Positions 1-9,092 of a stretch of 64,000 nt of DNA are shown here, piece by piece (positions within the stretch are counted from its first letter, which is position 1; the number at the start of each line of letters is the position of its first letter). The notes under the pieces are model-generated. The model ran no database searches and was not told where the DNA came from. It was given only the letters and a program-made list of their open reading frames with translations. This stretch comes from G963663315 sp963668255. GTDB taxonomy: Bacteria > Pseudomonadota > Gammaproteobacteria > Arenicellales > Poriferihabitantaceae. The translations under genes and the position numbers were made by a program. The DNA lies in contig OZ220708.1 of the NCBI GenBank assembly GCA_965116595.1, positions 2,480,001 through 2,544,000 of the forward strand, in the 5' to 3' direction.

Positions 1-1
1 G

Positions 2-1183
2 GGTGACATCAGGATCAGTCAGACAGAAAGACTATCGAGCGGAAGCGCCGAATTTGACCGAGTGCTGGGAGGGGGCCTGGTGGCCGGGTCTGTTGTGCTC
101 ATTGGCGGCGCCCCGGGGATTGGTAAATCCACTTTGTTGCTGCAAAACCTGTGTTGCATCAGTCTCAAATCGAAGGTGCTCTACGTAACCGGAGAGGAAT
201 CCACCGAGCAAATTGCGTTGCGGTCGCATCGGCTGGGCCTGGACTCGACGCGAGTGAATGTGATGGCCGAAAACAGACTCGAGAATTTACTTGATGTCGT
301 GAACCGGGAATCCCCCGGGGTTCTGGTCGCAGATTCAATCCAGACATTTTACAGCGACGCTTTGAGTGCAGCACCCGGCAGTGTTTCCCAGGTGCGTGAA
401 TGTGCGGCAAGGTTGGTCAAATATGCGAAACACAGTAATTGCCGTCTGATCCTGGTAGGTCACGTGACCAAAGAGGGGGCTTTGGCTGGACCCCGTATCC
501 TTGAGCACATGGTTGATTGTGTACTTTACTTCGAAGGTGACAGTTCGCATAGTTTTCGTGTGATTCGTGCTATCAAGAATCGATTCGGAGCCGTAAATGA
601 GATCGGCGTATTTTCGATGACGGAGCAGGGATTGAAGGACGTGAGTAATCCTTCTGCGATGTTTGTCAGCAAGTATGGCGCTGAAAAACCCGGGAGCGTT
701 GTTCTCGCAACACAGGAGGGCACCCGCCCCCTGCTGGTTGAAATTCAGGCGTTGGTAGATGATAGTGTTCTTGCCAACCCCAGGAGATTGTGTGTCGGGC
801 TGGAACATAACCGACTGGCAATGTTACTCGCCATTGCCCATCGTCATGCAGGTATCTCGTTGAACAGTTACGATGTGTTCGTTAATGCGGCCGGAGGAAT
901 CAAGGTAGTTGAAACCGGTTCCGATCTGGCTGTTTTGCTTGCAATCCTGTCAAGCATCAAAAATCGGGCGATGGGCAGTGACCTTGTTGTATTTGGTGAA
1001 ATCGGCTTGTCCGGGGAGTTGCGTCCGGTACAAAGAGGTATCGAGCGTCTGCGGGAGGCTCATAGATCAGGCTTCAAGCGTGCGTTGATTCCTGCAGCAA
1101 ACAAACCAAAGTCTCCGGTAAGTGGTCTGGAGATAATTGCACCCCGAAGAATAGAGGATGCAATACAAATACTGGAAATCTGA
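2..1183 (+). CDS. radA: DNA repair protein RadA (5' end outside window)
   Basis: RadA is a RecA-like ATPase that promotes branch migration of recombination intermediates in the cytoplasm. The reading frame is open to the window edge, so only the C-terminal 393 residues are visible and the N-terminal zinc finger (C4) is missing. Seen: Walker A GGAPGIGKST at about visible residues 35-44, a Walker B-like LVADS strand, the family-specific KNRFG motif (about residue 192) and a Lon-protease-like C-terminal domain. The family is usually about 450-460 residues, so some 60-70 residues lie upstream. The next gene starts 67 bases downstream on the same strand. An earlier ATG at position 62 is internal to the domain and is not the true start. 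Confidence 0.95.
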   Translation, partial: GDIRISQTERLSSGSAEFDRVLGGGLVAGSVVLIGGAPGIGKSTLLLQNLCCISLKSKVLYVTGEESTEQIALRSHRLGLDSTRVNVMAENRLENLLDVVNRESPGVLVADSIQTFYSDALSAAPGSVSQVRECAARLVKYAKHSNCRLILVGHVTKEGALAGPRILEHMVDCVLYFEGDSSHSFRVIRAIKNRFGAVNEIGVFSMTEQGLKDVSNPSAMFVSKYGAEKPGSVVLATQEGTRPLLVEIQALVDDSVLANPRRLCVGLEHNRLAMLLAIAHRHAGISLNSYDVFVNAAGGIKVVETGSDLAVLLAILSSIKNRAMGSDLVVFGEIGLSGELRPVQRGIERLREAHRSGFKRALIPAANKPKSPVSGLEIIAPRRIEDAIQILEI

Positions 1184-1250
1184 TCTTTCAAGTATAATCC
1201 ACGCTCCAGGCCTGATTAAGCCTGGCTATAAATTAAATAAGGAGTACAAG

Positions 1251-1970
1251 ATGTTCAAGAAATTTCAAACTGCGGTTGCCGTATTTATCCTGCTTGTCCC
1301 GATTTGTGTGCTGGCGCAAGAGGAACTCAAACTGGACACGGAGAACAAAACGTATAGTTACGCAATCGGTCTGAAACTCGGAGAAAGAGTACTTACGCAA
1401 TTCAATGCCGAAAATGGTTTTGAAATGCAGGCATTGATCGAGGGTCTGGTCACATCCATGTCCGGAAAAGACAGGTTGTTAAGTGACGATGATGTCGAAT
1501 TGATAATTCAAAAGGTGGAAATAGCGATGATGGACGAAGCAAACCAGAAAGCCCGGGAAAACCTGGATTCCGGCAGGTTATTTCTGGAGCAGAATAAATC
1601 CATGGAGGGGGTGACCATAACCCCAAGCGGCCTCCAGTACAAAGTACTCGTCGCAGGGGAGGGCGACAGTCCGTCTCTGACTGATACTGTTCTGGTTCAT
1701 TATCGTGGTACTGTAATAGATGGCACCGTGTTTGACAGCAGCTATGATCGAGGGGAACCTGCTTCATTTTCGTTGCAGTCGATTATTCCTGGCTGGCAGG
1801 AAGTACTGCAACTGATGAAACCAGGTGATAAATGGCAAGTGGTGTTACCGCCGGACCTGGCTTATGGCGATAGAGGCGCAGGGCAGATCATCGGTCCGAA
1901 TGAAGTACTGGTGTTTGAAATCGAGTTGCTGGAAGTCAGAAAATCAAAGAATCAAGTCACCGACGGTTGA
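1251..1970 (+). CDS. Periplasmic FKBP-type peptidyl-prolyl cis-trans isomerase (FkpA/Mip-like)
   Basis: A 239-residue protein that should catalyse proline isomerisation during folding of exported proteins. It starts with a signal peptide (MFKKF, then a hydrophobic stretch, likely cut at VLA-Q near residue 22). Residues of about 25-120 match the helical FKBP_N dimerisation domain (YSYAIGLKLGERV). The C-terminal half is a typical FKBP domain with VLVHYRGTVIDGTVFDSS, IPGWQEVLQLM and LAYGDRGAG. The ATG at 1251 was chosen because AAGGAG sits 6-7 bases ahead and the signal peptide begins there; an in-frame upstream ATG would add an unlikely leader. A short hairpin (CCAGGC at 1206-1211 pairing with GCCTGG at 1220-1225) lies between radA and this gene, without a T tract. 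FkpA, Mip and FklB are not separable with certainty here. Confidence 0.9.
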   Translation: MFKKFQTAVAVFILLVPICVLAQEELKLDTENKTYSYAIGLKLGERVLTQFNAENGFEMQALIEGLVTSMSGKDRLLSDDDVELIIQKVEIAMMDEANQKARENLDSGRLFLEQNKSMEGVTITPSGLQYKVLVAGEGDSPSLTDTVLVHYRGTVIDGTVFDSSYDRGEPASFSLQSIIPGWQEVLQLMKPGDKWQVVLPPDLAYGDRGAGQIIGPNEVLVFEIELLEVRKSKNQVTDG

Positions 1971-2015
1971 GCGCCGGGTCGTTTCCCGCGATTAATACGG
2001 TGAAGCCCCCTGTTT

Positions 2016-3470
2016 TCAGTCAATCAGGCTGACCAGCTTCTCCAGGCCCTGCTGGATTCTGTTGGTTCTGATGGAAGAGAATCCGAGTCTGAAAAAATTT
2101 TCAGGCGGGTCGTCCTGATGAAAAAATACATCACCTGCTTCAAACAGGATTCCGGATTGAGCGGCTTTTTGTGACAGTCGCCTGGCATTGAGATTGCCAG
2201 GACCCTCTACCCAGAATGCTGAGCCGCCAAAAGTGGGACGTTGGCTGTTTCCGGGGAAATGCTGTTCCAGTAAATCCCCCAGCAAGGACCAGCGTTCATG
2301 CAGCGTCTGACTGAGTTTCTTGATTAACGCATCGTGGTATCCGCGCTTCAGGAATTCGGAAATGATGAACTGGTTGTTGCTCGGCGGGTGGCGCAACATC
2401 AATCGGCGCAGTGCCCGGGCCTCCTGAATGAATAATCGCGGCGCAACCAGATAACCAAGACGAATGCCGGGGGCCAGCGTCTTCGACAGACTTCCGATAT
2501 AAATCACTCTGCCATCAGTGTCCAGACTTTTTAATGCACGGGTGGGTTCGCCGACATAATTGAATTCTGATTCATGATCATCCTCAATAATGATGACATC
2601 ATGTCTGTGAGCCTGCTCTATCAATTCATTACGCCGTTCCCTTGGCATCGTCACTGTACTCGGATAATGATGGCTGGGAGTAGTGTATACACAATGACAT
2701 TGTGCAAATTGTTCATCCGGTATCAATCCGGAATTATCCACTTCAAGAGGGCGGATGTTCGGGGTGAAAACGGCAAACGTATTTTCTGCGTCAACATAAC
2801 CCGGATTCTCGAATCCGACTATCCTTTTAAAATCGAGCAGAAGCTGGGCTGTAATATACAGCCCCTGCTGGGCGCCTACCGTAACCAGTATTTCATCGGT
2901 TTCTGCCCACACACCGCGCCTGGGCAGTATTTTCTTTTGGATCTGGTCGATCAGTTCTGGATAATCCTGATCGTTCAGATCCTTTGCCCAATAATGAATT
3001 GCATTGATGGTCATGGCTTCCCGGGCGCATTCTCTCCAGTCAGCAATCGGGAAAATACTCCGGTCATATTGACCGCAAATAAATGGAAATGGATATTGAT
3101 TCCAGTTGATCGGTTTCAGGTTTTGCCGAAAAACATGAGGTTCGACGGTAAGTTTTTTACTCCAGTTCACCTTGCTGTCAAACAGCCGGGATTGTTTGGG
3201 GGTATTAATCCGCCCTTTAAGTATTTCGGCATTAACGTAAAATCCGCTTCTCTCCCTTGAAATGAGAAATCCTTCATCAACCAGATGCTGGTAGGTATGG
3301 ACAACCGTATTACGTGCAACGGATAATTGACGGGCAAGTTTTCTGGTTGATGGCAGCGGTGAATCCAGCTCGAAATGACCTTCCAGAATGGAATTGACAA
3401 TCATTTCCTGAATCTGAGATCGCAAAGTCCCTTTCTTGTCGGATGAAAGTTGAAATAGGTATTCAGCCAC
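2016..3470 (-). CDS. MocR/PdxR-type transcriptional regulator (GntR HTH fused to aminotransferase fold)
   Basis: A 484-residue chimeric regulator. Residues 12-78 form a GntR winged helix (LPSTRKLARQLSVARNTVVHTYQHL). Residues from about 120 to the end form a class I aminotransferase-like domain that keeps the PLP lysine (GSLSKTLAPG, Lys330), the ENPGY segment and EDDHESEF. Such proteins sense PLP or an amino-acid-PLP adduct and act as DNA-binding regulators. The start is GTG at 3468-3470; a TAA stop lies in frame 15 bases upstream, so no longer form is possible. No pdxS/pdxT or aminotransferase target sits beside it: its divergent neighbour is rho, 250 bases away, and it converges on the FKBP gene. 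The target is therefore unknown. Confidence 0.9.
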   Translation of the reverse strand: MAEYLFQLSSDKKGTLRSQIQEMIVNSILEGHFELDSPLPSTRKLARQLSVARNTVVHTYQHLVDEGFLISRERSGFYVNAEILKGRINTPKQSRLFDSKVNWSKKLTVEPHVFRQNLKPINWNQYPFPFICGQYDRSIFPIADWRECAREAMTINAIHYWAKDLNDQDYPELIDQIQKKILPRRGVWAETDEILVTVGAQQGLYITAQLLLDFKRIVGFENPGYVDAENTFAVFTPNIRPLEVDNSGLIPDEQFAQCHCVYTTPSHHYPSTVTMPRERRNELIEQAHRHDVIIIEDDHESEFNYVGEPTRALKSLDTDGRVIYIGSLSKTLAPGIRLGYLVAPRLFIQEARALRRLMLRHPPSNNQFIISEFLKRGYHDALIKKLSQTLHERWSLLGDLLEQHFPGNSQRPTFGGSAFWVEGPGNLNARRLSQKAAQSGILFEAGDVFFHQDDPPENFFRLGFSSIRTNRIQQGLEKLVSLID

Positions 3471-3720
3471 AATATCTGGATTTTAGAGTGATTTACGGCT
3501 GTTTTATAGTGTATTGAGTCACTAATTTGTTCGATTATTTGGTAACAACCAGACTGGACATCTGTATCGAAGCCCTATATGATTGCTGTCATCATTGCGA
3601 TGCAGTTGTTCAGATTGCATTCTGAATGACAAATACTCTCTTGATATTCGCCCTTAATTGATTCAGTGATGAATTTCTGTTGATGGGGCGCGTAATTTCC
3701 ACCAATCACCTTTTCCTTCC

Positions 3721-4983
3721 ATGTCAATTAATATTCGTGATTTAAAGTTAAAAACTCCCACGGAACTTGCCGATCTTGCCCGCTCCCTCAACCTTGATAA
3801 CATTGGTCGGATGCGTAAACAGGATCAGATATTCGCGATCCTCAAAGCTCAAGCCAAGCAAGGTGAAAGAATAGTAGGAGAAGGAGTAGTGGAAATAATA
3901 CAGGACGGTTTCGGATTCCTGAGGTCGTCCACATCCTCCTACCTGGCTGGCCCGGATGATATCTATATGTCCCCTAGCCAGATAAGAAGATTCAGCTTGA
4001 GAACCGGTGATACGGTAGCCGGACAAATTCGACCTCCAAAGGATTCCGAACGCTACTTCGCCTTGCTTAAGGTAGAGGAAATCAATTTTCAATCGCCAGA
4101 AGATGCAAGGAAGAAAATCCTTTTCGAAAATTTGACCCCACTGCATCCCGATGAAAGGATGCGCCTTGAGCGTCGAAATGGATCTGCAGAAGATTTGACT
4201 GGACGCATTATTGATTTGATCGCACCGATCGGTAAAGGACAACGGGGATTGATTGTTTCTGCCCCGAAAACCGGAAAGACGATAATGTTGCAACAAATTG
4301 CCCAATCAATCGCTACGGTGAATCCGGAAATTGTTGTAATGGTGCTGTTGATCGATGAACGCCCGGAGGAGGTTACGGATATGCAGCGTACCGTGCGGGG
4401 TGAGGTGGTTTCGTCAACATTCGATGAACCTGCTACACGTCATGTCCAGGTTGCGGAAATGGTAATCGAGAAAGCCAAACGGTTGGTTGAACATAAAAAG
4501 GATGTCGTTATTCTGCTCGATTCCATCACTCGGCTGGCACGGGCATATAATACTGTTGCCCCGGCATCAGGCAAGGTATTGACCGGTGGTGTTGACTCCA
4601 ATGCGTTACAGAGACCGAAACGGTTCTTTGGCGCTGCCCGTAACATTGAAGAAGGAGGCAGCCTGACAATCCTGGCTACAGCACTGATTGATACCGGGTC
4701 GAAAATGGACGACATCATTTACGAAGAGTTCAAGGGTACTGGCAATATGGAAATTCATCTGGATCGCAGAATTGCGGAGAAGCGGGTTTATCCGGCAATG
4801 GTGATCAATCGTTCCAGTACACGAAGAGAAGAATTATTGACCGACCCGGCCGAACTTCAGAAAATCTGGTTGCTGAGAAAACTGATTCACCCGATGGATG
4901 ATTTACAGGCGATGGAATTTCTGATTAATAAAATGAAAGTCACAAAAACCAACGAAGAATTCATAAAATCAATGAATCGGTAG
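3721..4983 (+). CDS. rho: Transcription termination factor Rho
   Basis: Hexameric RNA helicase that terminates factor-dependent transcripts. The 420 residues (E. coli Rho has 419) show the N-terminal helical region with MRKQDQIFAILKA, the cold-shock-like RNA-binding motif GFGFLR (about 64-69), Walker A SAPKTGKT (about 180-187), Walker B VVILLDSITR, and the R-loop region KMDDIIYEEFKGTGN. The ATG is preceded by a pyrimidine-rich stretch (ACCTTTTCCTTCC) rather than a Shine-Dalgarno sequence, which is unusual for such a highly expressed gene. The 250-base region upstream, shared with the divergent regulator gene, presumably holds both promoters and an untranslated leader; I see no clear attenuator in it. 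Confidence 0.98.
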   Translation: MSINIRDLKLKTPTELADLARSLNLDNIGRMRKQDQIFAILKAQAKQGERIVGEGVVEIIQDGFGFLRSSTSSYLAGPDDIYMSPSQIRRFSLRTGDTVAGQIRPPKDSERYFALLKVEEINFQSPEDARKKILFENLTPLHPDERMRLERRNGSAEDLTGRIIDLIAPIGKGQRGLIVSAPKTGKTIMLQQIAQSIATVNPEIVVMVLLIDERPEEVTDMQRTVRGEVVSSTFDEPATRHVQVAEMVIEKAKRLVEHKKDVVILLDSITRLARAYNTVAPASGKVLTGGVDSNALQRPKRFFGAARNIEEGGSLTILATALIDTGSKMDDIIYEEFKGTGNMEIHLDRRIAEKRVYPAMVINRSSTRREELLTDPAELQKIWLLRKLIHPMDDLQAMEFLINKMKVTKTNEEFIKSMNR

Positions 4984-5120
4984 GGATTTGCATAAGGAAT
5001 TGAACGAAATGCGGCTATAAAACTTGAATTTACCATCCAATTCTCATATTATCGCCGCCCGCTTTGAACTCTATCGGCCCAACCGGAAAGTCCCGATACA
5101 AGAAAACACTGAAAATCATT

Positions 5121-5324
5121 ATGAAACCTGAAATTCATCCCCAATACGCTGATATCAAGGTGGTTTGTGCGTGTGGTAACAGCTTCGAGACCAAATCCAC
5201 GATGGGGCAGGATCTCCATGTGGAAATCTGCTCCGAATGCCACCCTTTTTATACCGGGAAGCAGAAAATTATTGATACCGCCGGGCGTGTAAGCAAATTT
5301 CAGAAGAGATACCAGCGATTTTAA
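5121..5324 (+). CDS. rpmE: 50S ribosomal protein L31 (zinc-binding C+ form)
   Basis: A 67-residue ribosomal protein of the large subunit. Cys16, Cys18, Cys37 and Cys40 (VVCACGN and ICSECHP) form the zinc site that defines the C+ type, which is normally made under zinc-replete conditions. The FYTGKQK and GRVSKFQKRY segments are family hallmarks. The ATG at 5121 gives the usual MKxxIHPxY start; an in-frame upstream ATG at 5064 would add 19 residues not found in the family. It stands alone, 137 bases after rho, and is followed by a strong terminator, which suggests monocistronic expression. Confidence 0.97.
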   Translation: MKPEIHPQYADIKVVCACGNSFETKSTMGQDLHVEICSECHPFYTGKQKIIDTAGRVSKFQKRYQRF

Positions 5325-5369
5325 TCAGGTAATTGATTATCAGGCAGCATGTTCGCAGCGGATTTGATA

Positions 5370-5397
5370 AGGGCGCTCCATCGGAGTGCCCTTTTTC
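5370..5397 (+). terminator. Rho-independent terminator after rpmE
   Basis: A 9-bp stem (GGGCGCTCC at 5371-5379 with GGAGTGCCC at 5383-5391, one G-T pair) closes a 3-base loop and is followed by a T-rich run. It lies 46 bases past the rpmE stop and separates rpmE from hemL. Confidence 0.92.
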
Positions 5398-5443
5398 TTT
5401 GTGATGTCACAGTAATGGATTCCTTACCCTGAGTTTTGAGAAA

Positions 5444-6724
5444 ATGACAAATAATTCAACCCTTTTTATCGATGCGGGAAAGTTCATACCCGGAGGGGTC
5501 AACTCCCCGGTCAGGGCTTTTAAATCCGTTGGCGGAGACCCGGTCTTCATCAAGCGTGCAAAGGGTGCGAAGGTTTATGCAGAGGATGGCCGGGAATATA
5601 TTGACTATGTAGGGTCATGGGGGCCGATGATTCTCGGTCATGCCGACCCGGATGTGATTGATGCGGTCAAAAATCAATGTAATTCGGGTTTGAGTTTTGG
5701 TGCGCCCACGATCCTTGAAACCGAGCTTGCAAAGTTGATTTGTGATCAGATGCCCTGGATCGACAAACTGAGAATGGTCAATTCAGGCACCGAGGCTACC
5801 ATGTCTGCAATTCGATTGGCGCGCGGTTTTACCGGACGTGACAAGATCCTTAAATTTGAAGGTTGCTACCACGGTCATGCCGACAGCCTGCTGGTAAAGG
5901 CAGGGTCCGGAGCTTTGACTTTCGGGGTTCCCACTTCACCCGGAGTGCCGGCTGCGATGGCTGAACATACCTTGACGGCAGCCTACAATGATCTTGATTC
6001 GGTCCGTTCGATCTTTGATCAGGTTGGAGATCAGATTGCAGCGATCATTCTTGAGCCTGTTGCCGGTAACATGAATTGCGTGCCTCCTGCAGAAGGATTT
6101 CTCAAGGGGTTGCGCTATATCTGTGACCAATATCAAAGTGTATTGATCATGGATGAAGTGATGACAGGATTTCGAGTGGGTCCCAAAGGAGCGCAGGGAC
6201 TGTATGGTATCCACGGCGACCTGACGACCCTGGGGAAAGTTATTGGCGGCGGCCTGCCGGTGGGTGCATTCGGGGGCAGGGGAGACATTATGTCTTGTCT
6301 GGCTCCGGATGGTGCGGTCTATCAGGCGGGTACGCTTTCCGGCAACCCGATAGCGATGGCTGCAGGTCTGGCGACACTTGGAAAAGTCTGCGTGGACGGA
6401 TTCTTCGAAAGTCTTTCAGAGAAAACCGACCGGTTGGTATATGGCCTTTCGGATTCGGCTGAACGTCATGGAGTAAATCTGACAACGAACAAGGTCGGCG
6501 CCATGTTCGGACTGTTTTTCACGGACCGGCAATCAGTCAGTTGTTTCCAGGATGTAATGGCTTGCAATCAGGCGCAGTTCAATCAATTTTTCCATGCAAT
6601 GCTGGACCAGGGCGTCTATTTTGCACCCTCTGCATTTGAAGCGGGATTTGTCTCTTCTGCGCACACTGATGAACTGATTGATCGCACAATCATGTGTGCT
6701 GACCAGGTTTTCCGGCAATCCTGA
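5444..6724 (+). CDS. hemL: Glutamate-1-semialdehyde 2,1-aminomutase
   Basis: Converts glutamate-1-semialdehyde to 5-aminolevulinate in the C5 pathway of tetrapyrrole synthesis, using PLP. The 426 residues match the family length. Seen: FIPGGVNSPVRAF at the N-terminus, the gating-loop region CYHGHADSLL, the DEVMTGFR cofactor-binding strand, and the Schiff-base lysine in TLGKVIGGG (Lys265). It is monocistronic by context, with a terminator upstream and 150 bases of intergenic DNA downstream. The Shine-Dalgarno is weak (TGAG about 10 bases ahead). Confidence 0.98.
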   Translation: MTNNSTLFIDAGKFIPGGVNSPVRAFKSVGGDPVFIKRAKGAKVYAEDGREYIDYVGSWGPMILGHADPDVIDAVKNQCNSGLSFGAPTILETELAKLICDQMPWIDKLRMVNSGTEATMSAIRLARGFTGRDKILKFEGCYHGHADSLLVKAGSGALTFGVPTSPGVPAAMAEHTLTAAYNDLDSVRSIFDQVGDQIAAIILEPVAGNMNCVPPAEGFLKGLRYICDQYQSVLIMDEVMTGFRVGPKGAQGLYGIHGDLTTLGKVIGGGLPVGAFGGRGDIMSCLAPDGAVYQAGTLSGNPIAMAAGLATLGKVCVDGFFESLSEKTDRLVYGLSDSAERHGVNLTTNKVGAMFGLFFTDRQSVSCFQDVMACNQAQFNQFFHAMLDQGVYFAPSAFEAGFVSSAHTDELIDRTIMCADQVFRQS

Positions 6725-6874
6725 TAGACTTGTATAAATTGGTAGCGTATTATCAGGGATGAGTGAGGTTGCCGCCATTAACAGGATGTTCTTTATATGT
6801 GATATGTTGAGCACGATTATCCCGGTTTATCTCAATGCATGTTTTCAAATTCGGATTTAGAGAGGAAAAAGATT

Positions 6875-8155
6875 ATGACAACTAAAATACAACGCCCTGA
6901 CCGTAGAAAATTCCTGAAGCAGGCAGTGGCAGGGGCTGCGACAGTTACCACAGCGAGCCTGCTCCCCGTCCGTGCTTTTGCTGAAAACAAGACACTGACC
7001 GTGGGCATGAATATCCCGATGACGGGCGATTATGCGCCTTGGGGTCTGCCGGGGCTGTATGGCTGCGAGATCATTGCCAACAACATCAATGCCGCGGGCG
7101 GCGTCACCATCGGTGGCGAGACCTATGATATCAATGTTGCATCTTATGATCATGGCTACGATACTGAAAAGGCAGTGCAGGGTTTCAAGAAACTGGTGAA
7201 TGAAGACGATGCCAAAATGGTGATGATGCTGGGTGGGTCTACTGTCGCTGCCGTGTTGCCCTGGGCAACACGCAAGAAAGTGCTGACCACAACACTTCTG
7301 CCGAGCGATATTACCCCGGACTCCGCGTATCTGGTGGCGACCTGCGAATCCCATCCACTGTATAACGTGACCGGGGTTGAATGGCTGGCGGAAAACTATC
7401 CTGATGCCAAGACCGCTTCTATCATTACCAACAACGACGTCGAATACGGTTTGCAGTCCGCCGCACTCTACAGCGCCGCTTTCGAAGTAGCTGGTATCGA
7501 GGTGATTGATACCAACCTGCACGGATTTGACATCACCGACTTTGCGCCTGTTGTCAGTTCCCTGCTTGCCAAGAAGCCGGACATTGTCTGTATGGCCACC
7601 AGCTTCTATGTCACCCCGATCATGGAGCAGTTGTTCCATCAGGGTTATGAAGGACTGATTGTTTCCTGTACGCTGGATTATTACGAGGAAATTATCGCAA
7701 AGACAAGCGAAGAATTCGTCAATGGCACGATCTACCAGTTCCCGGATTTCGATGATCCGAAATTACAGGAAGAGGGGGTAAACTTCCCGGACCCGGCAGG
7801 CTTTGATGCCGCATTCAGAAAAGACCACCCCAACGACTGGTCCGCCGTTGCCTGGGAATATCCTGCAATCCTGCTGAACTGGATCGAAGCCGCGAAGGCT
7901 GCCGGCAGTGTTGAAACCGAAGCTGTTGCCGCGACTATGCTCGGCAATAAACAGGATTTCGTGTTTGGCGGCGGTGACTGGTGGGGTAGCCAGTTATGGG
8001 GCCTTGATAACGCACTGGTCGGACGCTGGCCTGTTGTTCGCATCGTTGATGGCAAGGCGCGCATTCAGGAATACGGCGACGTAGCAGGCTGGTTGGCGAA
8101 AAACAAGGAAGTGCTGGTCAAGCACATGAAAGCAATGGGTTTGCGTACTGTCTGA
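6875..8155 (+). CDS. Branched-chain amino acid/amide-type ABC transporter substrate-binding protein, Tat-exported
   Basis: A 426-residue periplasmic type 1 binding protein (Peripla_BP_6/LivK class), first gene of a five-gene importer cluster. The N-terminus carries a twin-arginine signal: RRKFLKQA at residues 10-17, a weakly hydrophobic segment, and a likely cut at AFA-ENK (about 36). The mature protein begins with LTVGMNIPMTGDYAPWG, typical of the fold. The ATG at 6875 has AGAGGA about 8 bases ahead and places the Arg pair correctly; an in-frame ATG at 6839 would bury the signal. The ligand cannot be read from the sequence; amino acids, amides or urea are the usual choices. A strong hairpin separates it from the permease genes. 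Confidence 0.9.
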   Translation: MTTKIQRPDRRKFLKQAVAGAATVTTASLLPVRAFAENKTLTVGMNIPMTGDYAPWGLPGLYGCEIIANNINAAGGVTIGGETYDINVASYDHGYDTEKAVQGFKKLVNEDDAKMVMMLGGSTVAAVLPWATRKKVLTTTLLPSDITPDSAYLVATCESHPLYNVTGVEWLAENYPDAKTASIITNNDVEYGLQSAALYSAAFEVAGIEVIDTNLHGFDITDFAPVVSSLLAKKPDIVCMATSFYVTPIMEQLFHQGYEGLIVSCTLDYYEEIIAKTSEEFVNGTIYQFPDFDDPKLQEEGVNFPDPAGFDAAFRKDHPNDWSAVAWEYPAILLNWIEAAKAAGSVETEAVAATMLGNKQDFVFGGGDWWGSQLWGLDNALVGRWPVVRIVDGKARIQEYGDVAGWLAKNKEVLVKHMKAMGLRTV

Positions 8156-8176
8156 CCTCAGCAAGACCTGTAGAAG

Positions 8177-8200
8177 GGGAGGGGCGGCCACGCTCCTCCC
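8177..8200 (+). promoter_or_regulatory. Intercistronic stem-loop between binding-protein and permease genes
   Basis: GGGAGGGGCG (8177-8186) pairs with CGCTCCTCCC (8191-8200) around a 4-base loop, with one G-T pair. No T tract follows. In binding-protein-dependent importers such hairpins commonly protect the upstream message or trim downstream expression, giving more binding protein than permease. That role is inferred. Confidence 0.6.
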
Positions 8201-8221
8201 TGGATGATTAGGAGTTAAAAT

Positions 8222-9091
8222 TTGGAACTGCTTTTGCAGTCCATCGTTAACGGCGTTATCCAGAGCGGTTTCTTTGCGCTGGCGGCGGTTGGACTGGTTT
8301 TGATATTCGGTGTAATGGGCGTGGTTAATTTTGCCCATGGAGAGTTGGTCATGGTCGGGGCCTACACCGTCTGGTTCCTGCATGCCCAAAATAATGTGCC
8401 GTTTCTGATGACCATTGTCATCGCCGTCATTCTGGTGTCGGCTATCGGCTTGATCATGGAGCGATTTCTGTTCCGCCCGATGCGTGAAAACCCGTTGGGC
8501 GGACTGATCTGTTCGATCGGAGTATTGTTCATACTCCAGGTGATCGCCACCCTGGTGGGTGGCGACGGGCCATCCAAACAGGTGCCTCCTCCTTTTGAAG
8601 GCACCATGATCCTGTTTGATTTTCTGCGCATACCGAACCAGCGTGTGTTCAGTATTGTCGTCTCCGTAACCGCGTTGGGCCTGCTCTGGTATTTCCTGAC
8701 CCGTACGAGATTGGGCTGGTCGCTGCGCGCTGTTTCTCAGGATCGAGAAGCCGCCGGACTGCAAGGCATCAACAGTAACCGGGTCTCGATGATTGCGATT
8801 GGCGTCGGCGCGGCCATGGCGGGATTGGCGGGCGCCCTGATGGCGCCGTTAACCAATATCAATCCACACATGGGTCACAATATCATTATTACCGCATTCA
8901 TTGTCACAATCGTAGGTGGGGTTGGCAGCTTGTCAGGTGCAGTCATTGCCTCCATTTTTTATGCGTTGTTTCATACGTTCATTACCACCTATTTCAGTGG
9001 CACTATCGCCACTATCTCCGGCCTGCTCATAATGGTATTGATGTTGATTATCCGGCCTTCAGGCATCATGGGTCGGCAGGTAAGCGAATAG
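8222..9091 (+). CDS. livH: LivH-type ABC transporter permease
   Basis: Inner-membrane permease, 289 residues, about eight hydrophobic segments, with the LivH hallmarks NFAHGELVMVGAY near the N-terminus and the coupling-loop segment RAVSQDREAAGLQGIN (about 173-188) that contacts the ATPases. The start is TTG at 8222, supported by AGGAG at 8210-8214 seven bases ahead and by the family N-terminus. It is followed one base later by livM, so translation is probably coupled. It pairs with LivM to form the channel; substrate unknown. Confidence 0.93.
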   Translation: MELLLQSIVNGVIQSGFFALAAVGLVLIFGVMGVVNFAHGELVMVGAYTVWFLHAQNNVPFLMTIVIAVILVSAIGLIMERFLFRPMRENPLGGLICSIGVLFILQVIATLVGGDGPSKQVPPPFEGTMILFDFLRIPNQRVFSIVVSVTALGLLWYFLTRTRLGWSLRAVSQDREAAGLQGINSNRVSMIAIGVGAAMAGLAGALMAPLTNINPHMGHNIIITAFIVTIVGGVGSLSGAVIASIFYALFHTFITTYFSGTIATISGLLIMVLMLIIRPSGIMGRQVSE

Positions 9092-9092
9092 T

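Noticed and set aside
1206..1225. Hairpin between radA and the FKBP gene as a terminator
   Set aside because: The 6-bp stem has an 8-base loop and no T tract after it, so it is too weak to call.
2574..3260. Long open frame of 228 codons on the + strand
   Set aside because: It lies wholly inside the MocR-type regulator gene on the opposite strand, has no domain signature and no ribosome site.
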